Below, piece by piece: positions 1-10,664 of a DNA stretch of 25,000 nucleotides (positions are counted from its first letter, which is position 1; every line of letters begins with the position of its first letter). This DNA comes from Halisarca cf. caerulea (lineage: Eukaryota > Porifera > Demospongiae > Chondrillida > Halisarcidae). The notes under the pieces were generated by a model. The model saw only the letters and a list, made by a program, of their open reading frames with translations. It had not been told where the DNA came from and did not search any database. The DNA lies in assembly GCA_963170055.1 (NCBI GenBank), contig CAUJGJ010000371.1:4031011-4056010 (forward strand). The letters are read 5' to 3'. A program made the position numbers and the translations under genes.

Positions 1-413
1 CTTCATCCGCTCATCTCCGAAGTTACAAGTTAAATAACACGATATACCAGAATCAGTTGAAATACGCTTGGTCTCATACCGCTCTGAATTCCTACATGTA
101 TCCATTTGCAAGTCAGGGGAGTCCGGGCTGGTATACTTATGAGTTCTCCAGACCAAAGAGGAGCCTTGAAAACACTGATGCCAATTTTAGTACATCTGCC
201 ATTCAGTACTTTGCCTTTGCCTACTGGACGCCAGTAAGTACTTCCGAAGGATGGGGTGATGCTAATCATTACGTTGCTCCTGACAATTTTAATTTTGCCA
301 CAGTCACTCTGGCAGAGCAGACAATCGCTGGTTCTGGTGCTACTGGCCATTTTACCAAGGTGCATGTGATCATTTCAGTGATTATATGTGTGAGTGCGAT
401 TCTGAATTGGTAA
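1..413 (+). CDS. 3' exon of an EB_dh-like (haem-binding domain) protein, partial
   Basis: The frame is open from the window edge to TAA at 411-413, so the start and earlier exons lie outside. An upstream splice acceptor could be the AG at 49-50 or 55-56, but the frame is also open before them. The protein has the pattern W-Y-T-Y-E-F-S-R-P, then D-A-N-F, then Y-F-A-F-A-Y-W, then G-W-G-D-A-N-H-Y. I recognise this as the C-terminal strands of the ethylbenzene dehydrogenase-related (EB_dh) haem-binding fold, which occurs in bacterial dehydrogenase subunits and some animal secreted proteins. The end is a small-residue stretch (AGSGATG), a short spacer, a hydrophobic run (VHVIISVIICVSAIL) and the stop. 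That layout fits a GPI-anchor signal or a single C-terminal membrane helix, so a cell-surface protein is likely. Family assignment is from memory of the motif; the function in animals is not known to me. Confidence 0.6.
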   Translation, partial: SSAHLRSYKLNNTIYQNQLKYAWSHTALNSYMYPFASQGSPGWYTYEFSRPKRSLENTDANFSTSAIQYFAFAYWTPVSTSEGWGDANHYVAPDNFNFATVTLAEQTIAGSGATGHFTKVHVIISVIICVSAILNW

Positions 414-1322
414 ACAGCATTCCCTTGAATTACCATTACATGAGACTAGCTTTGTAGTGTAACTGTTTTAAATTACTGATTCAGAAGAAGTGTGGCCGAA
501 AGGGATCCATTGTATACCAGATACTAGGTGGTTCTAGTATCTATGGTTGCACTTACTATAGTATAGCTGAATTTAATTTAGAAATATATTGTGTTTCATT
601 ATACTTAGTCTGCATGGCTGTAACAGTTATTAAATCGGTAGTTACTCTTACTAAGTAGACTATAATGTTAAGACAATGTGTTTTGTAATCTATTAATTTT
701 AATCAGCCAGAATCAAATTTATTGATAAATATTAAAAATTTGAATCAGTGCATTGAACTACCGTACATATCCGGAAGTATTGGCGACATTTTAAATTTGG
801 TGGTTGGTGGTCATACAAGATCAAAATCGCAAATTTTCTATCGCCAATTGAATTTGCAGCATATTGATCTACTTAAATATACGTACTATGCTTTGTTCTT
901 GCTATGGAACCGCCAAATTTAATTTCCGCCAATATTAAATTACAGCCTAATCTTGTGCAATTAAATCGCCAAATTTTAATGATCGCCAATATATGGTATG
1001 TGACCCCTATAAGTCTATACAGAAAGGGTCAATGATCAAATTGAGTGCTGAGCCGGCCTGGCTGATTAACATACACAGTAGGTTTTGCTTATTATTTTAC
1101 AGTGGAACGTCGATTATCCAAATGTCAGTTAACTGAAATGTCAGTTATATCCGAACAGCCCCAGATATTGCACTAAAAGAAAATAATGCCATCATAAAAT
1201 CTGCATGAAAAAAGTTGACTATTTGTGAACGAATGTGAAAAAAGGCTTTTTGGGCTATATTGGCTAAAGGCCTATTGTTTTTACTTTCACCGGAAGTGTC
1301 CGGAACGTCCGTAACGATGTCA
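414..1322. other. AT-rich spacer with CGCCAAATTT motif cluster
   Basis: No gene recognised. Between 781 and 990 the motif CGCCAA followed or preceded by AAATTT/TTAAAT recurs in both orientations (781-799, 840-858, 910-940, 964-990), as in a decayed MITE with internal repeats. At 519-527/534-542 there is a 9-bp inverted repeat (AGATACTAG / CTAGTATCT) that continues as CTATG, a possible worn copy of the CATAGA palindrome family described elsewhere. At 1101 the sequence CAGTGGAACGTCGATTATCC resembles the terminal repeat of the TA-target MITEs found in the AK2 introns, but no partner end is visible. Confidence 0.45.

Positions 1323-1401
<79 letters not shown>
1323..1401. repeat. (TA)n microsatellite
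   Basis: About 80 bases of nearly pure TA dinucleotide with one C interruption near 1336. Confidence 0.95.
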
Positions 1402-1551
1402 GTCCACAACATGGCGGACGCGAAGTCGGTACGTAATCTTTTGGCTATATTTCGGTGAAATTCATTCGTCTGCTCCTGCTTTTATCAGCGAAGAGTCTTT
1501 TTGACCAGAAGAGTTCTTCGTAGTATTATTTTAGTCAATAACGACGATTTC

Positions 1552-1613
1552 CAAGCGATTCGAGTTTCCAGGGCCGTAGGCGGCCCACGAGTTTTTTAAA
1601 CTCGAATCGCTTG
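1552..1613. repeat. 16-bp perfect inverted repeat with 30-nt spacer
   Basis: CAAGCGATTCGAGTTT at 1552-1567 is the exact reverse complement of 1598-1613. The spacer contains a second GC-rich pairing (GGGCC / GGCCC) and a second CGAGTTT copy that could pair alternatively with the right arm. No flanking direct repeat was found, so a mobile origin is unproved. Confidence 0.8.
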
Positions 1614-1649
1614 TTACACCGCTTTTAGAAGGTAAATTTGGATTGTTAA

Positions 1650-2108
1650 CCCCTTATTGACGGAAGACCACTTAAGTGGCTCTTAAAATAACAGTGGTTT
1701 TAGACGGCGATTATCAAAATTTATCGCAGCGACCTGAAATTTATATCAATAGATAGCCTATCGCGAGTATATTCTTCAAGCCTAGTTTTATTCTAATACG
1801 ACTTCTAGGGATTAGTATAAAAGGCTCCAAAGTTTTTACGAAAACGCAAATGTATGCCAAGAAACGCACGTATACGATGGATTTACGTAAGTATGCGGAG
1901 CTAACCACAAAACAAAATGGCCGCTCCTAGATACGGAAGAATTGAAGGCGCACAATTTTCTCTTCGTGAGAACAATTTCGCCTTAAAAGGATTGAGAAAG
2001 AGTCATAGATGATCGAAAAGTCTTCTGGCGTAGTTGCGGAAGTACAAAACGGATTTAAGTCGGGTAGCGAGGCTAGAGCCACTAAAGTGGTCTTCCGTCG
2101 ATAACGGG
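1650..2108. mobile_element. piggyBac-like MITE, 459 bp
   Basis: Terminal inverted repeats of 33 bp (30 of 33 match) start CCCCTTATTGACGGAAGACC on the left (1650-1682), with the right copy at 2076-2108. The left copy follows TTAA (1646-1649). The right flank is TATG, so one target duplication is mutated or the right edge is displaced. CCC termini and a TTAA target are typical of the piggyBac superfamily. The interior has no long frame. The palindrome CCACTTAAGTGG sits inside the left repeat. A related solo end occurs at 16510-16530. Confidence 0.7.
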
Positions 2109-2185
2109 TATGCGAAGAATCGCAAACGCAGTCAATAAAAGGTTAAGATGTTACTTAAAACAAGTGGTATTAAATAGCTAGTGAG

Positions 2186-2186
<1 letters not shown>

Positions 2187-2250
<64 letters not shown>
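2187..2250. repeat. (TA)n then (GA)n compound microsatellite
   Basis: TA repeats at about 2187-2218 pass directly into GA repeats to 2250, immediately outside the left end of the two-gene transposon. Confidence 0.95.
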
Positions 2251-2251
<1 letters not shown>

Positions 2252-2289
2252 GAGTTCAGTTGACCTTTGACCCCGCGCCGAATACATGG

Positions 2290-2321
2290 CAACCGTTGCT
2301 ATCCGCCATTTTGGTGGTCAA
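2290..2321 (+). repeat. Left terminal inverted repeat of two-gene transposon
   Basis: All 32 positions match the reverse complement of 6184-6215. It lies 12 bp before the nuclease-gene ATG, so the promoter of that gene must overlap the repeat or lie outside it. Confidence 0.9.
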
Positions 2322-2332
2322 CTGCTGAAATC

Positions 2333-4408
2333 ATGAGTAAGAAGTACGTTGAGACTTTGTCAAAGATCGCTCGAGATCGTTACCTTCAGAAACTTTTGTG
2401 CGTTTGTAATCGAGTCGGAGATTCAAGCGAAGACTGCGTAGACAGGTTAGACCCATACCAATTCGCGGCTGACCAGTGGATCGATGACATTTCCAGATGG
2501 CCGCCGGTGGAATATCCCGACCTGTATTCCTATTTAATCGAAACCCCTGGTGAATTTTCGAAGGAGAAGCTCAAAGCTTTCAAAAGCCTGGAGGCGTATA
2601 ATTACTACAAGAGGTACGTGAAATTAGCTGCATCTGCTTCACCTGATACCCAGCGCGACATAAATCGTCGGTCACCTCGCATCCTTCTCATGTTTTTCTA
2701 CAGTGGCTGGGTACACACCATTTATTATCACGATCTTGGTTCGGATTACAAGAATTGCATCTTGAAGTCCAAGGTAAATCCGTCTCAGCGCCTTTCTGAA
2801 AAGCCTCATGAACCCTGGGTGGCGGTGGATAAGACGTCTGGGTGTATAGTCACTGCTCACTGCACATGTATGGCAGGGTGAGTAACAGCATGATACTGCA
2901 GTGCTTCACTTACCATGTGCTTTTGCTTTACAACTCTGCATGGTCCCATTCTCAATTATAGGTTGGGAGAAGTGTGCTCACATGTAGCTGCTGTGCTTTT
3001 TAAAGTGGAGGCTTGCATTCGTCTGGGTGTGTCATCCCTAACCTGTACATCCCTTCCTTGTGTGTGGAATCAGGCTTTCTCAAAGAAGGTTAGACTAAGT
3101 CTCAATGTTAATAATTCTGAATGTTTGTAAACTCAAATCTGATATTTATAACATGTTAATAAGTATCATATCTATGCACAGATTCAACTAGCTCCAATCC
3201 AAAGCATAAATTTTGCACAACCCAAGCGAGACAATGAAGCAACAGTCACACTGGAATGTTCAGAATCAACTGTGCATGGTCCTACTACTACTAAACAAGC
3301 AAAATCTTTGGCCCCGCCTGTTGACCAGCAAGCACTTCTTACCACTCTTTACAAAGTACATCCATCTGCTGCTGTCTTTTCTGTAGTCCCAGGATTTCCA
3401 CAAACCAAGCCTTCATCTCAAGTGGAAGATGAACCGAATTTGCCACCTCTTCTTACTTCATTGTATGATAGTAAGTATTTGGACCTCAGTGAAGACGAAC
3501 TTTCAGAAGTAAGTCAATGCAGGCTAAATGATATCCAGTTCACAAAAGAAGAAGCTGCTTTTCTTGAAAAGTCCACTAAACAACAATCAAATTCCAGTCT
3601 GTGGTATGATCATCGAAAAGGACGCATTACTGCATCTGTATTCGGAAGAGTTGCCCGGTGCGCTGAACGCACATACCCAACGTCACTCATTAAAAACATC
3701 ATGCAGTACACCTCCATCAGTCCGTCCATTCCAGCCTTGAACTGGGGTCGAAAAAATGAACACCGGGCTAGAGTAGAATATATTAACACAATTAAAAACC
3801 AACATAGAAATTTCTCAGTTGCAAAATCAGGATTGTGCCTGCATTCTGAGTATCCCCATTTGGGAGCAACCCCAGATGGTTTTGTGTCCTGTGATTGTTG
3901 CGGAGAAGGACTTGTTGAGATCAAGTGTCCATACAAGTACCGTGATGTAGTCTTGTCCTCCATCAATGATAACAGTTTTTATTTGAAGACTGACCGAGAT
4001 GGTAAGCTTTGTTTGATAAACAGCCACGATTACTACTACCAGGTTCAAGGACAAATGGCAGTGTGTGAGAAGCCATATTGTGACTTTGTGTGTTGGACAA
4101 CAAAGGACATCTATGTGGAAAGGATCAAAAGAGATGACAAGTTTTATAAAGCGATTTCACCAAAGTTGGAGAAGATTTTCATTCATTATGTACTTCCGGA
4201 ATTGTTGACAAGACAACTTGAAGGAGCAAGAAATACAGATAAAACTACCGAGCTAGACAAGTTCTGTTTATGCAACCAGGAAGAATTTGGGACAATGATT
4301 GCCTGCGATGGACCGAACTGTAAAATTACTTGGTTCCACTTCTCATGTGTGGGGCTCCATAGTGAACCCGAGGGAGACTGGTTTTGTGATCAATGTAACA
4401 AACTTTGA
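2333..4408 (+). CDS. SWIM + YqaJ-like nuclease + PHD protein of the transposon
   Basis: Three exons join in frame: 2333-2877, 2962-3088 and 3182-4408, giving 632 aa. Intron 1 (84 bp) begins GTGAGT and ends ATAG; intron 2 (93 bp) begins GTTAGA and ends ACAG. The ATG at 2333 has A at -3. A SWIM zinc finger crosses intron 1: C177-x-C179-x7-C187-x-H189. A YqaJ/lambda-exonuclease-type domain follows at about 360-560, with W365, R-K-G-R-I-T-A-S, E417 (WGRKNE), D456 (ATPDG), E470-x-K472 (VEIKCP) and Q511-x-x-x-Q515. These are the acidic and lysine residues expected of a PD-(D/E)xK nuclease. The C-terminus is a PHD finger of C4HC3 pattern: C586, C588, C599, C604, H610, C613, C626, C629. PHD fingers usually read histone H3 tails, so a role in chromatin targeting or end processing during transposition is plausible but inferred. 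There is no frameshift and no missing key residue. Confidence 0.88.
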
Positions 4409-4486
4409 CATAACTTCTGAATTAATTTCATTTAAAACATAAACTTTGAATTAAATTACACATGTATACATGTACTTTAAGCATGA

Positions 4487-6120
4487 TCACACAACAGAAG
4501 TACAAAGGTTGGTCAAAGCAGCTGTTACTACAAGTATACTATTAATTGTTGCAATATTGCCTGTATCTAATGGTCTCTTGATGAGAGTAATAGGTAAGGT
4601 TCCCTGGAGGATTTTGTACTTCTTGCGAAGTTGCCCGATTACACGTTCAACATGTATTCTTACTCGTGATAGCTGACGGGACTTTTCAACCTCCTTTTGA
4701 GACAACTGCATCTTTCCTCTTGTAAATGATGGTATCTCAAGTGCAGCTCCTCTAATGGATAATTCATCTGCAATGTTGAATCCTCGGTCAGCCAGAACAA
4801 CATCTCCATATTCAATGTGATCTAAGAATCCGCACTCCTGTGTAATTACTTTGTCTGACACTCTGCCTCCCCATGCATTTGAGATGTACACAATTGACCC
4901 TGTAGGTGAAACCGCAATTAGAACCTTTATTGTGTTGTGTTTTTTGTAGTTGGAATAAGTTGCTGCTCTAGCTGCAAAAGACAGAGGGCGCTCAATAAAC
5001 ACCTCGAAGCAATCAATAATGCATTTAACTTTGGAAAAGTGTTTACGGAAAGATGGTGGTAAATTAACTCGTAATGTTTCTCCATCAGGCCATTTTATCA
5101 GTTGACTCAGATTGTGATGCATAATATGAAGCCACTTGTGGAAGATGTTCGAAAAATTGGATTCACTACACTTCAGACGATACGCTAGATCTTTCATCGG
5201 GAGATTTAGTCGAAGCTTTACAAGAACAGCAAAGAACTCATCCATGCCTTTAGACTCAGGCACAACTTGGGCATAACTCTTGAGAATATTAAACAGTGTG
5301 ATGAACAATGTAAAAGTTGGCAGTCCTGTATAAAAACAGGTTTTGGCATCGTCATCTCTGATACTTTCTCCACCAAACCTTTCCCTTTTAACTTGAGATT
5401 CTAGAGAATCTCTCAACTGATTCAATATACTGTTCTCCGCATTTATCTGTGATAATTCAGCACGGATGCTAGTCAAGGACAATTCCAGTGCAATCTTCTG
5501 TAACTTAAGTTTTTGGTTTTCAGATTGCAGTTCTTCATTTCTCTCGGCAAGCTGGGAGATCTGTTTTTCTAGATGATCAAGCCTGTGTTTAAGCTGCTCA
5601 CACTCAGTGAAAATGTCTGACTGTAGTCCCGAAACCCTCTCCTCACTAGTACTGTCATCATCTGACAACAAATCCGATGGTTTAATCTTCTTAGCCTGAT
5701 TGCTGGCATCATCTATTTTTTGCCTTTTTGCTCGATTTGTGGCTCTCTCAAAACGGGCTAAAGATGAACTGGAACTTGACTCGGTCTTCTTACGATAAAA
5801 GATACTCGGAGCATAGTCTGGATGTCGGCTGTCTTTAGAGGGCTTACCTACGTACAATAAATAAATTTACATTTACAATGAATTTGAGTAGTAGGCTAAA
5901 CGTGTTTTATAATCTTTAGATAAATTAATACATAGAGTTTACCTTCTATAAAGTGGTCGCTACATAGTCTTGAATATTCTGTAGGAGTCCAGTTGTCGCG
6001 ACTAATGGCAGCGATCCATCTCTCTCGTTGATTGGGATCGGCTGGGATACGAAAAAAATTCTTTTGGCTATCCTTAGTCTTCCTATTAGTACAGCCAAAA
6101 GCACAGCAAGTCTGTGGCAT
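4487..6120 (-). CDS. THAP-domain DDE_Tnp_4 transposase
   Basis: Two exons on the minus strand, 6120-5943 and 5847-4487, join in frame across a 95-bp intron (GTAAAC..GTAG) to give 512 aa. Residues 1 to about 78 are a THAP zinc-binding DNA-binding domain. It has C5 or C6, C10, W35, C53-x-x-H56 and a closing Y-A-P-S-I-F (AVPTF-like box), and the intron splits the domain at G60. A basic/serine linker with KRQK follows, then a leucine-rich coiled coil at about 140-212, then a helix-turn-helix at about 268-299 (LPMKDLAYRLKCSESNFSNI). The DDE_Tnp_4 catalytic core has D338 (IIDCFEV), D413 (VLADRGF) and E460 (HVERVIGQLR), all in the expected contexts. It presumably binds the terminal repeats through THAP and cuts and pastes the element. 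It converges on the nuclease gene. A host-domesticated gene is the alternative, but the flanking perfect repeats argue for a mobile copy. Confidence 0.9.
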
Positions 6121-6183
6121 CTTGCAGAGATTGTCCGATCAAAACGGTTACCGAATGGTGGTCAGCCTTTTACGTACACGTTT

Positions 6184-6215
6184 TTGACCACCAAAATGGC
6201 GGATAGCAACGGTTG
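6184..6215 (-). repeat. Right terminal inverted repeat of two-gene transposon
   Basis: It is the exact reverse complement of 2290-2321. Directly outside is a small hairpin, TTACGCAAT T ATTGCGCGTAA, which the left end lacks. Confidence 0.9.
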
Positions 6216-6774
<559 letters not shown>

Positions 6775-6775
<1 letters not shown>

Positions 6776-7446
6776 TAAACTATACTTTTGCTTAAACAAG
6801 TTTCATTAACTGCTTCTAGATCTGTATGTTCCGCTATATTTAGTAAACTATCTTTTTATCCATGTGTGATTTACATGTACTATGCTTAATACAATTTTAC
6901 AATTTAGTACAAATCTGTTAAAATGATATTCTGTTATAGTGAAATTGTGGTCCGCATGCATATGCAACCCCACAGAAGAAATGGGAGGGGTATTCAGACA
7001 TGCCCCCCTCCCCTGATCACAACTTCTGAATTCTGAGAAGCTTAAAGGGACACTGCCACCAAAAACTAAATGTGGTTTAAAACGTAGTAAATATTGTAAA
7101 ACTAACCAGGTTGCTGTAAAACCATGCCCTGGACTATGGAAATGCATCACTTATGGTCTATAAGAGCACACTGACACACACAACAGGGGGATTCTGATCT
7201 CACAAACTTTAATTTATTATAACAACAGTTACTTGAAGTTCTTAGTCTATAAAAATATGGGGAAGTGTATTTCCGCCCTCTAAATAATAATTAGTATTAT
7301 TACAGGTATTTAATTTACCATGGACCATGCACTTAATTCATTAGATAGTATAGTGAACAAATTTCTGTCTTCAGTCACATACCGCTGTAGCAGTTTATAA
7401 ATTAACTGCTTATTATCAATAACATTCCTTAATTAGCAGATATATA
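6775..7446. other. Non-coding spacer with a solo TTAA-type MITE end
   Basis: No gene recognised. At 7043 the sequence TTAAAGGGACACTGCCACC resembles the TTAAAGGG ends of Kolobok/T2-type elements and the element at 12758-14790. I did not find its partner end, so it is probably a truncated copy. Confidence 0.4.
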
Positions 7447-7720
7447 TGCATAACACCTTCCAATTTGTAATGCACAATTTCATTATGAAATATTCAGCCA
7501 AGGATCCACAAATTTGCAAACCCATGAAGATCAAAGGAAAGATCAAAGGAGTTGTTTTGTGTTTGCCTATTCAAACCACAAAACAATGTAGCTGTAAACA
7601 ACTTTTACAGTGGAGTTACAGCTTGTACAGCTGCTATCTCTATGGGTTTGCAAACTTGTGGATCCCAGGCCGGAATATTTCATAAAGGAATTGTGCATTG
7701 CATAATGGAAGGTGTTGCAT
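7447..7720. mobile_element. Foldback MITE, 274 bp with ~80-bp arms
   Basis: The left arm 7447-7524 and right arm 7640-7720 are imperfect reverse complements over about 80 bp, including the stretches AACACCTTCC, TGCACAATT, ATGAAATATTC, GGATCCACAA and TTTGCAAACCCAT. The centre holds further self-pairing (TTGTTTTGTG / CACAAAACAA at 7552-7586). No coding frame or certain target duplication. Confidence 0.75.
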
Positions 7721-8554
7721 GCAATTCAAGTTAGGGATGTAGGACAAGTCGTTTTCAAGGGGAGATGTATGATGGAGCTCCTCACCCCTCCCAGAATAAA
7801 ACTTGCATGCCATAGTCCTAAAAAGAACAAATTAAAAAAATAATCTTTGCCATGGGAGCTAGTTTGTACATACATACATACTCCATGCAATCCTATATAT
7901 ATATAGATTGAGACTGCATGTGCGCATTTGATGAAATTTACACATACGCGTACTGTATTTTATGGGACATAAGTCGCAGCTTTGATGCCTAAATTTTACC
8001 TGAAAAATATGGGGTGCGACATATGCACTGAACAGTCTATCATGGCTGATGAAATGATAATGCTGTTCAAACCATGGTGCGACTAAGAATATACAGAGGT
8101 GCAACTTAAACTCAGTAAAATCCACATAGCACAGTATAGCGGATACTCTATGTATTGAATGATTTTTAAAATTATAGCCTTGCTTTATACTTTATTAGTT
8201 GCATGACCCATGGTGCTTGTGGGTCTGGGAATGAGACTATATTTAATATTCCACCATCATGCATGGCAGATGTAGTGTGAATCAAATGTAAAATCAGATC
8301 TTAGAAATCCTACTTCTTCGAATTCTTCATCATTTTTTTAGATTCTCTGAATCACTTAGCAAATTATTCAAGATAATACAGTATGTTTGAATTTATGCCT
8401 TGTAACATCATGATGTATTGAGCTACAAATGGAGCAATGTGACCGCCAAGCAGGCCAAGATTGGAAAATTCTTTTGTGTTTTTAATTTGCTGATCGAATT
8501 GTCTGTTCTCTGGCTACAATGCAGGTCAGAGCATACGAATCTTAATAAGGGTGT
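7721..8554. other. Non-coding; possible mariner-type MITE at 7949-8137
   Basis: TACTGTATTTTATGGGACAT at 7949 and a closing CACAGTA at 8131-8137 could be the ends of a worn MITE with internal GTCGCA/TGCGAC motifs (7972, 8014, 8076). The ends match over only about six bases, so this is tentative. Nothing else recognised. Confidence 0.3.
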
Positions 8555-9134
8555 ATAAAAACCATTTAAAAGGTATACATAGAAGGAACAGATGTAGAAT
8601 TGACACAGGACAGTGCAAAAAGGCTTTAATTATCAAAAAGCAACAAGGGTAAATTATATAAAGGGCACTAGGCTAGGTGGGCAAAGGGCACGACAGGTAT
8701 ATATAGGGATGGTTATAGACAACACGTACAGAGTTAATATAGTACTAGTTAGACTGAGTGCATATACACTGCATGTGGAAATTCCTAAATCCCTTATGGG
8801 CAGCATACTATAATAATACGTATGTGCTTTGGGATGTCAGAATTTGCGCAGTGTGCACTCAGTTCAACTAATTTAAATTAAATTATAAACTCTGTTTAGC
8901 CCTCTATACCAGTCCAGCCTGAGTATGTCTAGTCATATATAAATGTGCTCATCTATAGTCTATGCAATGTCCATCTTTCCAATTGAATTTGCCCACCTAT
9001 AGTCTAATACTATGTATACCCTTGTTCCAAGTGTTTTTAGAGGATGCTTTTAAAATTTAATTTGATATAAAGCCTAGCTTTTTACACTGCCCTGTGACAA
9101 TCCTAGGCCTATTACCATTATAAAGGGTTTTTAT
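8555..9134. repeat. Long diverged inverted repeat (~260-315-bp arms)
   Basis: The left arm 8555-8812 and the right arm 8819-9134 are related in reverse complement along their whole length. Shared blocks include TAAAAACC at the outer ends, ACAGGACAGTGCAAAAAG against ACAGGGCAGTGTAAAAAG, AACAAGGGTA, TAGGTGGGCAAA, ACTGAGTGCA, and an inner AAATTC..CATCCC. Only about 6 bp separate the arms. This is a foldback element or an inverted duplication that has since diverged; a transcript would form a long hairpin. Confidence 0.75.
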
Positions 9135-9341
9135 TCGTAGTTGACACAATTTGAGTTGAAAATGTCAGTTCAGCTGGGCCAAAAGGTCAAGTTCAACCAA
9201 TTAGTCGACCTGGAATGGCCTCGAGCTAGAGCTCCCATTGCTAGTATGTACATATACTCAAGGATGGTTATTATTATGCTATAATTATATAATGATATGA
9301 TGGTAAGTACTCCCAGCTCATTATGTATTATAATAATTACT
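9135..9341. other. Spacer with a possible orphan exon at 9162-9243
   Basis: ATG at 9162 opens a frame reading MSVQLGQKVKFNQLVDLEWP and more, up to a GTATGT donor-like site at 9244. The composition is protein-like and the start context is AAA-ATG-T. I found no following exon and do not recognise the protein, so this may be chance. Confidence 0.2.
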
Positions 9342-9460
9342 AGTTACTATATGCCTGCCAAGGGAGTATTGTATTTACTGTGCGAGATCCCGCTTCGCGC
9401 CCGAGGGGCGAGAGCATAAATTAAAATACGATACTCCCGAAGATAGGGCGTATAGTAACT
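9342..9460. mobile_element. Hairpin MITE, 119 bp
   Basis: The ends AGTTACTATA (9342-9351) and TATAGTAACT (9451-9460) continue inward with GGGAGTATTGTATTT (9362-9376) against AAATACGATACTCCC (9424-9438). The GC-rich loop (CGCTTCGCGCCCGAGGGGCG) is itself self-complementary in part. No target duplication is evident. Confidence 0.7.
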
Positions 9461-10391
9461 GGTTTATCACCAAATAAATGCTCCAAAAGCGGGAAATCGT
9501 TCCTAGAATCATAGAATAGAGAATACGTACATTGAACAAGACTAAAAAGATTTGATTTCGATATGGAGGAAGAGGATTTCGAAGACAATAAAGAACTTAG
9601 TCACGAAGGCAATGTCAGGTGCGGCTAAGTTTTACTTTTATATTTGGAGGAAGTGTCTCTGCTCGTTGCTTCTATAAAAGCCTGCGTGAAGCCTTCAATA
9701 TATAAGCCTGTGCGAAGTCTCCTGCGTTTCGGAAAGCTAGACTTTGCTCCGGTTTGTCTTCTGTTGTGTTCTTTTAGTTCTGCTTACATTGGGCCTATGC
9801 TTCACCATGGTCCATAGAGTATCTATGGCTTTATTGATTGCGGTTTCACAGTTTACATTGCTTAATTACTTACTGCCCTCTAGACTGGGCGCTTACCCGT
9901 GCTGCCAGGGTAGTAATCAAATTTACTACCCTGGCGGCTCCTTTGATGTATGATGTCATTGGGCGATAATAGTAGATACATATAAATCTATCTTGATAGT
10001 ATTATAAGTACCTCTGATAAGCAGTATAAATACTGATTATGTAAATTGAATTCTCTTATTACGTTCAAGGTTTATACTTACTATACTTACTATATAAACG
10101 AATATTCTATTGAACTCATGGGATCAAATTACGGGGTCAGCTAATGACCATGCATAAGCAGAGTGGAATGTGTTTATGTGCAGTCTGGCAACAGGGTACA
10201 GCTGTGTGTGACATTCTCCTGATTTTGACACTAGTCTTCTTATTGGTACACAAACAGAATTACCAATTAAAATGCCATTCCCAGCTGCAGGCCTAGGGGC
10301 CAAGGAGTGAGGGGCTTTCAGGGAGGAGATGCCAATGATACCTACGAGTCTAGGGGTCAGACAAACACACACTGTGTGATTGTAGGACCGT
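9461..10391. other. Non-coding spacer with a 13-bp perfect hairpin
   Basis: GCCAGGGTAGTAA at 9904-9916 pairs exactly with 9923-9935 over a 6-nt loop. At 9811-9827 is CCATAGA gta TCTATGG, a minimal member-like copy of the CATAGA palindrome family without flanking duplication. A short acidic frame (MEEEDFEDNKELSHEGNV) opens at 9563 but leads nowhere convincing. No gene recognised. Confidence 0.5.
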
Positions 10392-10664
10392 CAGGCCCGT
10401 AGGCAGAAATTTACTTAATGTGTTACAGGGGGTTCTTTTCCCTGATACATGTGGGAATACATACAAAATTGTTTTAAACTGGAAGTATTGCATGTGCAAC
10501 CTTTGGTTTACTCATTAGTGTTTTAGATAGAGGATTATGCTATCAGCTATAGGTTACAGATACAGAATAAAGGTGCTTCTCTACCAAAAATCTCTAAGTT
10601 TCCTAGAAAAGAGGGGTTCTTCCAACCCCCCCCCCCCCCCCAAACCCCCCTGCCTACGGGCCTG
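10392..10664. mobile_element. hAT-like MITE with CAGGCCCGTAGGCAG ends
   Basis: The 15-bp perfect inverted repeats are CAGGCCCGTAGGCAG at 10392-10406 and its complement at 10650-10664. The right side carries a C-rich tract (10626-10641 and 10645-10650). Ends of the form CAGG(C/G)CCGTAG are widespread among non-autonomous hAT elements. I do not see the expected 8-bp target duplication, so family placement is tentative. Confidence 0.65.

Larger units (their letters stand above)
2290..6215. mobile_element. Complete two-gene DNA transposon (ISL2EU / PIF-Harbinger-like)
   Basis: Perfect 32-bp inverted repeats, starting CAACCGTTGCTATCCGCCAT on the left (2290-2321) and in reverse complement at 6184-6215, bracket two convergent genes. 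One encodes a SWIM/YqaJ/PHD protein (+) and the other a THAP/DDE_Tnp_4 transposase (-). Only 78 bp separate their stop codons, and each start codon lies close inside a repeat (12 bp on the left, 63 bp on the right). Pairing a DDE_Tnp_4 transposase with a YqaJ-type nuclease is, as I recall, the hallmark of the eukaryotic ISL2EU group. Imperfect similarity continues outward to GCGC (about 2275 and 6232), so the true ends may lie up to 17 bp further out. No clear target duplication could be fixed. Both genes look intact, so the copy is young or still autonomous. Confidence 0.85.

Noticed and set aside
3610..4054. Minus-strand frames opposite the YqaJ exon
   Set aside because: They are shadows of the real plus-strand coding exon with no domain signals.
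9811..9827. CCATAGA gta TCTATGG as a full member of the micro-palindrome family
   Set aside because: No flanking 7-bp direct repeat; 7-bp arms alone can arise by chance.
10124..10372. 82-codon minus-strand frame
   Set aside because: Protein-like composition but no motif, no convincing splice partners, and repeat-rich surroundings.
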